8,405 nucleotides of DNA, from positions 1 through 8,405 of the forward strand of contig CALKWT010000132.1 of NCBI GenBank assembly GCA_938003885.1. The letters run 5' to 3'. The translations under genes were made by a program, and so were the position numbers. Positions 1 through 5,472 of this stretch are shown here, in pieces (positions within the stretch are counted from its first letter, which is position 1; every line of letters starts with the position of its first letter). The notes below the pieces were generated by a model that was given only the letters and a program-made list of their open reading frames with translations, did no database searches and was not told where the DNA came from. This stretch comes from an uncultured Balneolaceae bacterium. GTDB taxonomy: Bacteria > Bacteroidota > Rhodothermia > Balneolales > Balneolaceae.

Positions 1-649
1 TGGCATTCACGCGGCTCGATGCTGTTCCGAAGAGACGGAGCGCTCTTTTCGCCTGCCTGTCCAGTGCATCTATCGATCGCAGAAGCGGAGTTTTATGATC
101 GAGCGCCTCCCCTTTCCAGGAGGCGAAGGCAGTCGGAATACAGAGATAGGTACCGTTTATATTTTCGATAAGAAATACCGGAGATGTGGGGTCCCAGGCG
201 GTATACCCCCTTGCTTCAAAGGTTTGCCTCAATCCTCCATTTGGAAAGCTGGAAGCATCCGGCTCTCCCTGGATCAGATCTTTACCCGAGAATTCTGATA
301 CAGCCCCTCCGCCCTGATTGGGCGTAATAAAACTGTCATGCTTTTCAGCTGTAGCACCTGTAAGCGGCTGAAACCAGTGCGTAAAGTGTGTTGCACCTTT
401 TTCAGTAGCCCACTCTTTCATCGCCAGCGCAACTGCATCGGCAACTTTGGAGTTGAGCTCCTTCCCTTCTTCAATGGTCTGATTTAACTCTTCCCATGCA
501 GACTTGGGCAATCTTTCCTTTAGGTCGTTGACGGTCAGGGTGTTTTCGCCAAAAATATCTGTGATCTGGCTGCTGAACTCACCATTCTTTACAGGTGTCC
601 AATTTTTAACTGCTGCTAAGGCATCGTAACGTTGAACGGTATGTGGCAT
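1..649 (-). CDS. glnN: Glutamine synthetase type III, N-terminal part (cut by left edge)
   Basis: This is the first 216 codons of a type III glutamine synthetase, which condenses ammonium and glutamate to glutamine with ATP in the cytoplasm. The reading frame is open from an ATG at 649 to the window edge. An in-frame stop lies six codons upstream of this ATG, and no other in-frame ATG lies between, so the start is well fixed. Recognisable GSIII blocks are GATHFTHWFQPLTGAT (residues 85-100), EKHDSF (102-107), GEPDASSFPNGGLR (128-141) and FEARGYTAWDP (144-154), followed by a LCIPTAF/SWKGEALD stretch. Family members are about 700 residues, so roughly 500 residues including most of the catalytic core lie outside the window. 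The gene is divergent from the men operon. No clear Shine-Dalgarno sequence is visible, which is common in Bacteroidota. Family assignment is very secure; the symbol follows Bacteroides use, and glnA is also used. Confidence 0.95.
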   Translation of the reverse strand, partial: MPHTVQRYDALAAVKNWTPVKNGEFSSQITDIFGENTLTVNDLKERLPKSAWEELNQTIEEGKELNSKVADAVALAMKEWATEKGATHFTHWFQPLTGATAEKHDSFITPNQGGGAVSEFSGKDLIQGEPDASSFPNGGLRQTFEARGYTAWDPTSPVFLIENINGTYLCIPTAFASWKGEALDHKTPLLRSIDALDRQAKRALRLFGTASSRVNA

Positions 650-686
650 CGGAGTATGTTTAGGTTATTGCCAATAAGAACTCTGA

Positions 687-694
687 CAAAAATA
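687..694 (-). promoter_or_regulatory. Candidate Bacteroidota-type -7 box for the glutamine synthetase gene
   Basis: On the minus strand these bases read TATTTTTG, an exact match to the Bacteroidota -7 consensus TAnnTTTG, placed 37 bases before the glutamine synthetase ATG. I found no TTTG -33 partner at a suitable distance, and the region is AT-rich, so a chance match is possible. Confidence 0.3.
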
Positions 695-911
695 TAAAAA
701 GCGACAAATCCTGATGAAAGTTTTTTAGATAAAAAAATTGAAATATTTAAATAAAGGTTCACTTTATGTATTTATCATTAATTTTTTAATGCAGAAGCGC
801 TTTTCTGTTTTACTATATTAACTCAAGCTTGCCATTTGATCTGACTTGATAAATTTTTTTAGGTGAAAAGTAAGCCCTACCTTTTTGTTTTCCTTTAAAT
901 CGACAAACTTC

Positions 912-917
912 AGGAAA
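912..917 (+). promoter_or_regulatory. Ribosome binding site supporting a TTG start of menA
   Basis: AGGAAA lies 9 bases before the in-frame TTG at 927. The other possible start, TTG at 885, has only AGGTGA some 18 bases upstream, which is too far. No in-frame ATG exists before the conserved MenA core, so this site is the main argument for choosing 927. Confidence 0.45.
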
Positions 918-926
918 CTCATCCCG

Positions 927-1817
927 TTGGAACAGAATAAATTTAACGTCTGGCTGAGCGCGGCACGGCCTCATACACTCCCCGCATCTGTTGTTCCCGT
1001 CCTTGTTGGTGCAGCACTGGCAGTTAATCATCACTCTTTTCGATGGGATACGACCGTGGTTGCACTCATCTGTGCCATATTGATTCAGATCGGTACCAAC
1101 TTTGCAAATGACTACTACGATTATAAAAAAGGTGCTGACAGGAAAGACCGGATTGGATTTGTCCGAGCCACGGCAGCTGGGCTGGTTTCTCCTGAGAGCA
1201 TGAAAATGGCTACCTGGCTGACGATGCTTGTGGCTTTCTTTACCGGACTCTATCTTGTCTGGGTTGGCGGGTGGATCATCCTGTTGATCGGTATCCTCTC
1301 GCTGCTCTTCGGTGTAGCCTATACCGGAGGCCCCTATCCTTTAGGATATAATGGCCTTGGAGATCTATTTGTCTTTATTTTTTTCGGCCTGCTTGCGGTA
1401 GCAGGTACCTACTATGTGAACGCACTGGAGTGGAGCGTGGAATCCGTCTGGCTGGCACTGCCTGTGGGCGCACTCTGTATAAACATCCTTGTTGTGAATA
1501 ACCTACGGGATATCCACCAGGATAAAATATCAGGTAAACGCACCCTGGGGGTCATTTTTGGAGAGCAGATATTAAAGTACGAATATGCACTTCTATTAAG
1601 TATTTCCTACACCACACCGGTTTTTCTCTTTCTCAGCTTCGATTACTCCGTCATTATACTCCTGCCACTGCTTAGCCTCCCTATGGCATTGAATCTGTTA
1701 AGAGAGGTTTTCCACCATCAGGATAAACGCATCTTGAACAAGACACTGGAAAATACGGCCAAATTTATGGTTCTGTTTGGTATTCTATTGTCAGCAGGGG
1801 TTATCTTCTCCTCCTGA
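927..1817 (+). CDS. menA: 1,4-dihydroxy-2-naphthoate polyprenyltransferase (MenA)
   Basis: An integral membrane UbiA-family prenyltransferase. It joins a polyprenyl diphosphate to 1,4-dihydroxy-2-naphthoate, giving demethylmenaquinol in menaquinone synthesis. Both Asp-rich motifs that bind Mg2+ and diphosphate are present: NDYYDYKKGAD (residues 61-71) and NNLRDIHQDK (191-200). The MenA-typical WLSAARPHTLPAS N-terminus (9-21), SGKRTLGVIFG (202-212) and AYTGGPYPLGYNGLGD (131-146) are also present. Many hydrophobic segments fit the usual 8-9 transmembrane helices. The 296-residue product matches family length of about 300. No in-frame ATG precedes the conserved core. I chose TTG 927 because it has AGGAAA at good spacing and leaves a normal short N-terminus; TTG 885 would add 14 residues, and TGA at 864 bounds the frame. 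It is the first gene of the menA-menC-menE operon, with menC 22 bases downstream. Function is very likely; the start is moderately sure. Confidence 0.93.
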   Translation: MEQNKFNVWLSAARPHTLPASVVPVLVGAALAVNHHSFRWDTTVVALICAILIQIGTNFANDYYDYKKGADRKDRIGFVRATAAGLVSPESMKMATWLTMLVAFFTGLYLVWVGGWIILLIGILSLLFGVAYTGGPYPLGYNGLGDLFVFIFFGLLAVAGTYYVNALEWSVESVWLALPVGALCINILVVNNLRDIHQDKISGKRTLGVIFGEQILKYEYALLLSISYTTPVFLFLSFDYSVIILLPLLSLPMALNLLREVFHHQDKRILNKTLENTAKFMVLFGILLSAGVIFSS

Positions 1818-1839
1818 TATCCGTACAAACCGATATGAG

Positions 1840-2916
1840 ATGATTACTCTATATCACTACTCGCTCCCTTTTGAGAAAATTTTCCGCTCCGCTTCAGCCG
1901 GTTTTGCTCACCGGGAAGGCTTGATCATCACCTATGCAGATCCCGTTTTAGGTCTGTTTTCAGCGGAAGCTGCCCCATTACCCGGTTTTTCCACTGAGAG
2001 TTTCTCTGAAATCAAAACGAAGGCTCAGACAGCAGCCAGAAACTTTCATACGCTGCTGAAAAGAGAACCCGACCTCCCTCTTTTCAACTCATTTCTGGAA
2101 GATTTGAACTCTTACCCCTCCTTGCAGTTCGCTTTCAGCTCCATTACTCTTTCCCTTTTGATTTCGAAAAAAAAAGCGCCGGAATGGTTTGCCACCAGAT
2201 TTTCGCCGGCCAAAACTGTTCAGATTAATGATGTGATCGGTGTCATGCAGCCTGATGAATTTCATCGGAGCATGACGAACTCTATCAAACTGGGCTTTAA
2301 AACTATTAAAGTGAAATGCCCATACCCGTTTGGGGAACTCCCGCCCCTACTCCGGTACTACTCACAAAAATATCCGGACCTCAGGTTTCGCCTGGATGCC
2401 AATCAAAGCTGGCCGGATCACGCACTGGATGAATTCCCGGAATTATTTGAGCACATTCCAATAGAGTATGTGGAAGAACCAAATAACAGTATGAAGAGCG
2501 GCGTGTGGCCCCCCGGCTTGCCGGTAGCTTTCGACGAAAGTATCGGAAATCTGGATGAGCTGAAAGGTGTACTCGCAGAAGACCCTGACTGCTTTGTCGT
2601 TATCAAGCCCTCTCTCTACGGTAATATCTTCGCCCTTTCAGAAACAATATTGAGATACAGAAGTATGGGATCGAAAGTGATATTCTCAACATTACTGGAG
2701 AGTGCAGTTGGTCGCAACACGATATTATTACTTGCAACTACTTTAGGCGATTCCGACCTTGCACATGGATTAAATACAGGAAAACTGTTTAAAAAGGATC
2801 TTCTTCCGCCTGACCATACGTTTACCGATTCTCCTGCAGTAGCTTGTGACCCAATAAATTTCAAAATTCCTGTTCCGGATGATCCCCGGCTGAAAACTTT
2901 GATTACTATTTACTAA
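1840..2916 (+). CDS. menC: o-Succinylbenzoate synthase (MenC)
   Basis: An enolase-superfamily enzyme that dehydrates SHCHC to o-succinylbenzoate in menaquinone synthesis, in the cytoplasm. The muconate-lactonizing type barrel residues are in order: KVK with catalytic Lys159 (157-159), RLDANQSW with metal ligand Asp186, VEEPN with the Glu212/213 ligand, VAFDES with ligand Asp232, and VVIKPSLYG with catalytic Lys256. The N-terminal capping domain spans roughly residues 1-110. The product has 358 residues, close to the usual 320-375. An in-frame ATG at 1777 would overlap the end of menA by 41 bases. The ATG at 1840 starts directly at the expected first strand (MITLYHYSLPF), so I prefer it. It lies 22 bases after menA and 19 bases before menE. 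Some members of this family also act as N-acylamino acid racemases, but the men context makes OSB synthase the clear choice. Confidence 0.93.
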   Translation: MITLYHYSLPFEKIFRSASAGFAHREGLIITYADPVLGLFSAEAAPLPGFSTESFSEIKTKAQTAARNFHTLLKREPDLPLFNSFLEDLNSYPSLQFAFSSITLSLLISKKKAPEWFATRFSPAKTVQINDVIGVMQPDEFHRSMTNSIKLGFKTIKVKCPYPFGELPPLLRYYSQKYPDLRFRLDANQSWPDHALDEFPELFEHIPIEYVEEPNNSMKSGVWPPGLPVAFDESIGNLDELKGVLAEDPDCFVVIKPSLYGNIFALSETILRYRSMGSKVIFSTLLESAVGRNTILLLATTLGDSDLAHGLNTGKLFKKDLLPPDHTFTDSPAVACDPINFKIPVPDDPRLKTLITIY

Positions 2917-2935
2917 AGTACACGTCCTATACCCA

Positions 2936-4438
2936 ATGGCCACGTCAAACTATCCCATATTTACATTTACCGCATCCAATGCTGTTTTCCTATCCAGTAA
3001 AAACAAGAGTTATACCTATCAGGATCTGGCAAGCATTGCTCATCATGTAAAAAAGGAATTGGCACCCTTTTCCATATCTCAGAAACATCCGCTGCTTATC
3101 GTGACGGCTAACAGCACAGATGTCGTACTACTGTTCGCTGCCTGCTTTATGAATAACATACCTGTTTTACCAGTACATCCCGATACCACATCGAAAGATT
3201 TGGACTATCTGTTATCAAGACTTCAGCCCTCCGCCATCTTCAACGCTGCAACCGATACGTTTTCTGTGCCGGACACTATCCCTGAATTTCATTTTAATCC
3301 GGATGAGCTCTCACGGCCTGATTTGGAGAGAGAGGAATTTACAGGAATTCAATTCGCATCTCCTGAATCGATAGCAGGCTATTTCCAAACTTCGGGTTCC
3401 ACAGGTCCACCAAAAATTGTTCCGATTAAGCGACGTCAGGTACTCTATGCCGCCAAATCTTCTGAAAGAAACTTCCGTCCCGATATAAATAAATACTGGT
3501 TACTCTGCCTGCCACTGAATCACGTAGGCGGGGTGAGTGTTATTTATCGTTCGCTGCTCTACGGTTCCGCCATTTACCTCATTACCCGCTTTCGCAAAGA
3601 GGAGGTCCGCAACTTGCTTCATGAAAACAAAAAGTTTGAAGCGGCATCTATGGTTCCGACAATGCTTTTAGCCCTTCTCGAAGAGTCTTTTTTCAGAGTT
3701 CAGTTCAATTTCAAAGGTCTGCTCTTAGGGGGTGGACCCATTTCACTTTCACTTATCAACGAGGCTACCACCCGGGGAATTCCCATTGTAATCAGCTACG
3801 GGATGACAGAAACTTTCGGACAGATTGTAGCCAATCCGACTCTCCGAAGTGGCGGCATGTATATCCCGAAAAGAAGCGTCGGTGTTATTTTCAGGGATAA
3901 CGATATGGAAATACGTGATGAAAATGGCCAGGCGATTCCGGCATTGGAATCGGGTCGTATATGGCTCAAGGGTCCACAGGTATTTGACGGCTATCTCGAT
4001 CCCGCCCGCAATGAGGGCGTCTTTGATAGTGACGGCTGGTTTGATACTGGAGACTTCGGTCATGTTAACCGAAAAAGACAGCTTTACATAGAGTCCAGGC
4101 GGACGGACCTGATCATCACAGGCGGAGAGAATGTAAATCCGTACCAGGTAGAGGAAGAGCTTCAAATGCATCCTGACATCGCCGAAGCAGCCGTGATTGG
4201 TGTGCCGGATAAAAAGTGGGGGCAGCGTGTGGTTGCTTTTCTTGTACTCAAATCATCAGCAGAAACAGAGCCATCCTCCTCAGGCCTGACAAACTTTTTA
4301 AAGAACAACCTGAGAAGTTTTAGCATTCCTAAAGAGTATATCCTTATCTCTCATCTGCCGAAGACCGAAACACAAAAAGTGAAACGTCAAGAGCTGCGAA
4401 CGATATACATGAACGAATACCAGCAGGGTTCGGATTGA
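2936..4438 (+). CDS. menE: o-Succinylbenzoate-CoA ligase (MenE)
   Basis: An ANL-superfamily acyl-CoA synthetase that uses ATP to adenylate o-succinylbenzoate and then transfers it to CoA. The core motifs are all visible in the 500 residues: phosphate-binding loop QTSGSTGPPK (151-160), LPLNHVGG (192-199), SYGMTET (287-293), GWFDTGD (367-373) and the hinge RRTDLIITGGENVNP (388-402). The C-terminal catalytic-lysine motif reads PKTETQKVKRQELR (475-488). Lys481 sits at the position of the adenylation lysine, but the usual preceding Gly is Gln480. The specific substrate is inferred from the operon: menC ends 19 bases upstream and menA precedes it. It is the last gene of the cluster, and the antitoxin-like gene converges on it with 54 bases between stops. 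I see no strong terminator there. The alternative is another acyl-CoA ligase, which is unlikely in this setting. Confidence 0.93.
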   Translation: MATSNYPIFTFTASNAVFLSSKNKSYTYQDLASIAHHVKKELAPFSISQKHPLLIVTANSTDVVLLFAACFMNNIPVLPVHPDTTSKDLDYLLSRLQPSAIFNAATDTFSVPDTIPEFHFNPDELSRPDLEREEFTGIQFASPESIAGYFQTSGSTGPPKIVPIKRRQVLYAAKSSERNFRPDINKYWLLCLPLNHVGGVSVIYRSLLYGSAIYLITRFRKEEVRNLLHENKKFEAASMVPTMLLALLEESFFRVQFNFKGLLLGGGPISLSLINEATTRGIPIVISYGMTETFGQIVANPTLRSGGMYIPKRSVGVIFRDNDMEIRDENGQAIPALESGRIWLKGPQVFDGYLDPARNEGVFDSDGWFDTGDFGHVNRKRQLYIESRRTDLIITGGENVNPYQVEEELQMHPDIAEAAVIGVPDKKWGQRVVAFLVLKSSAETEPSSSGLTNFLKNNLRSFSIPKEYILISHLPKTETQKVKRQELRTIYMNEYQQGSD

Positions 4439-4492
4439 CCATAACCGCCTCTAAATCTTTTATGGCCTGTGGTTTCCAGATAACATGCATTA

Positions 4493-4687
4493 TTATCCTT
4501 TTCGGGCTGCTCTTCGTTTACGAAAGTGCTCTTCGATTTGAGCATGAGTTTTCCCGCCCTTTTCTGCTAACCCTTTTTGAATTTTATGCAGAAAGACCAA
4601 CCTCACTATTCCTTCCTCAATTGTTGCATCTTCTGGCAATTCATCAATGGCCTTAAGCATTGGTTTTTTATCAATTGTCTGTTCCAT
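4493..4687 (-). CDS. Small antitoxin-like protein, no toxin partner visible
   Basis: A 64-residue highly charged protein. Residues 14-40 (IDELPEDATIEEGIVRLVF, then LHKIQKGL) followed by GKTHAQIEEHF (45-55) resemble small antitoxins or addiction-module components found beside RelE/ParE-type toxins. Those typically carry an xLPxDATxED, a KIExGL and a G(K/R)TxSHEEV segment. The tail is strongly basic (RKRRAARKG). This is resemblance recognised by eye, not a family hit. Such antitoxins normally have the toxin directly downstream, but here only 54 bases separate the stop from the convergent menE stop. The 415 bases upstream hold no toxin-sized frame either. It is therefore an orphan or a remnant of a module. 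An exact -7 box lies 28 bases before the ATG and a palindrome further upstream may be an operator. The opposite-strand frame over the same bases starts at TTG and has no convincing protein features. Confidence 0.7.
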   Translation of the reverse strand: MEQTIDKKPMLKAIDELPEDATIEEGIVRLVFLHKIQKGLAEKGGKTHAQIEEHFRKRRAARKG

Positions 4688-4715
4688 TGAGTATGGATTT
4701 AGTGCAAGGTAGAAT

Positions 4716-4723
4716 CAAAAATA
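4716..4723 (-). promoter_or_regulatory. Candidate -7 box for the antitoxin-like gene
   Basis: On the minus strand this is TATTTTTG, identical to the box before the glutamine synthetase gene and matching the Bacteroidota consensus TAnnTTTG. It lies 28 bases before the ATG at 4687. The nearest TTTG upstream is only 13 bases away, too close for a normal -33 element. Confidence 0.3.
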
Positions 4724-4773
4724 ACAAAAATTTCATCAAAATTATATACTTTCACTTTTTAATCAGAACAAAT

Positions 4774-4791
4774 TATCAATTGTTATTGATA
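4774..4791. repeat. Perfect inverted repeat, possible operator
   Basis: Seven-base arms TATCAAT and ATTGATA flank a TGTT spacer with no mismatch. It lies about 87 bases before the antitoxin-like start and some 310 bases before the peptide gene. Dyads of this size are typical of dimeric repressor sites, and antitoxins often control their own promoter. The site is, however, upstream of the proposed -7 box and no second copy was seen, so the role is only a guess. Confidence 0.4.
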
Positions 4792-4835
4792 TACTGAGCC
4801 GTTCTGCACGGGACAGTTGTCAGTTTCATGGAGAA

Positions 4836-4854
4836 GTTGTCTGCAACAGACGGC
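4836..4854 (+). other. Short hairpin in the intergenic region
   Basis: GTTGTCTG (4836-4843) pairs with CAGACGGC (4847-4854) across a CAA loop, eight pairs including two G-U wobbles. No T-run follows, so it is not an intrinsic terminator. It could be a structured part of a transcript or a chance feature. Confidence 0.3.
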
Positions 4855-5102
4855 ACTACAATTTGTTAACTATAGAGGTCATATATAAGTTATACCGCAG
4901 CGCATTGTTACCGGCAAGTTGCATGATAAAACAAACGAACAAAACCTAAAGACTGTTCCAAGAACCCAGGCCGCTACAATTTAACTGACCTTTTTCGCGC
5001 TTCAAATTTGCATCTTATTAAATTTTTACATATTTAACTTTTAAGTAGTGATAGTTACTGCACTTTTACATCAAACAAACCAAAAACTAAACAGAGATAG
5101 TT

Positions 5103-5405
5103 ATGAAGAGAACAACACAGATTGCACTTCTTTTTTCCTTTTTTGCAATACTGATGACAGTTCAATTATCTGTTACCACTCAGACAGATGAATCAAATAT
5201 TACAGTCGAAAGCGTTACTGAAATGTGCCAGAATCAAATTCATTTTGATATAGGTTTTGCAACCGTAGATGCTCAAGATCCAGATCCGGACCCTGGCAAT
5301 TGCCATGATGATGGAAATTGTGAGGCAATTTGTGGCTCTGGCCATACAGCTTGTACATATATGGATTGTGGTTCGGGGACTCAATTATGTCATAAAAGCA
5401 ACTAA
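5103..5405 (+). CDS. Exported cysteine-rich small peptide (NVEALA-like precursor)
   Basis: A 100-residue precursor that I do not recognise by exact family. Residues 1-22 are a classic export signal: basic MKRTT, then a hydrophobic run to about residue 22. A polar stretch (23-50) leads to GFATVDAQ (51-58), a small-residue site with Val at -3 and Ala at -1 if cut after Ala57. It is followed by an Asp-Pro linker DPDPDPGN (59-66). The tail (67-100) holds six cysteines, C67, C73, C77, C84, C89 and C96, with glycines between, enough for three disulfides. A seventh, C42, is in the leader part. The layout recalls Bacteroidales NVEALA peptides, which sit beside beta-propeller proteins as here. The ATG at 5103 is the only sensible start. 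A hairpin follows 22 bases after the stop and the propeller gene 67 bases after it. Role unknown: signal, toxin-like or ligand peptide are all open. Confidence 0.75.
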   Translation: MKRTTQIALLFSFFAILMTVQLSVTTQTDESNITVESVTEMCQNQIHFDIGFATVDAQDPDPDPGNCHDDGNCEAICGSGHTACTYMDCGSGTQLCHKSN

Positions 5406-5426
5406 TGAGATTCTGAAACATTAATG

Positions 5427-5458
5427 GTGCCAACTCAAAAATCCATTTGGGTTGGCAC
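5427..5458 (+). terminator. Strong hairpin between peptide and propeller genes (terminator or attenuator)
   Basis: The left arm begins GTGCCAAC and the right arm ends GTTGGCAC. Pairing extends inward to 13 base pairs with a single T-G wobble and a six-base AATCCA loop. The following bases (TTATATTTTA) are T-rich but interrupted. It sits 22 bases after the peptide stop and 14 bases before the propeller ATG. It most likely ends or partly ends transcription after the peptide gene, giving much peptide RNA and less propeller RNA. It could also protect the peptide mRNA 3' end. Confidence 0.7.
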
Positions 5459-5472
5459 TTATATTTTAAATC

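Larger units (their letters stand above)
4688..5102. other. Intergenic region of 415 bases with small repeats, no gene seen
   Basis: No frame here gives a convincing protein, and no tRNA or known riboswitch is recognised. The region lies between the antitoxin-like gene (minus) and the peptide gene (plus), so it should contain both promoters. It holds a perfect inverted repeat (4774-4791), a near-palindrome GACAGTTGTC (4812-4821), a compact hairpin (4836-4854) and a repeated AGTTGTC (4815-4821 and 4835-4841). Before the peptide gene I see only a weak promoter candidate: TTTG at 5007-5010 and TAACTTTT at 5035-5042, with a 24-base spacer, longer than usual. The last 120 bases are very AT-rich. 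Confidence 0.6.

Noticed and set aside
95..298. Plus-strand frame of 67 codons
   Set aside because: It lies antisense inside the glutamine synthetase gene, whose protein sequence is clearly conserved.
829..855. Possible sigma70-like promoter for menA, TTGCCA and TAAATT
   Set aside because: The spacer is 15 bases, the -10 match is poor, and the region is AT-rich enough to give such matches by chance.
813..1034. Minus-strand frame of 73 codons with several cysteines
   Set aside because: It covers the start of menA on the opposite strand; the cysteines come from the antisense of codons in the MenA N-terminus and no zinc-binding pattern is convincing.
3749..4171. Minus-strand frame of 140 codons, and a plus-strand frame at 3849-4091
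   Set aside because: Both are shadows inside menE, where all the conserved ANL motifs lie in the main frame.
4439..4492. Possible terminator between menE and the antitoxin-like gene (CCATAA and TTATGG arms)
   Set aside because: The six-pair stem has a 15-base loop, is AT-rich and has no T-run, so it is not convincing.
4435..4656. Plus-strand frame of 73 codons overlapping the menE stop, rich in hydrophobic residues
   Set aside because: It has a TTG start and is antisense to the antitoxin-like gene, whose protein is far more natural in composition. The apparent membrane character comes from the antisense of charged codons.
5193..5433. Two minus-strand frames over the small peptide gene
   Set aside because: The plus-strand frame has a signal peptide and ordered cysteines; the minus frames have no such structure.
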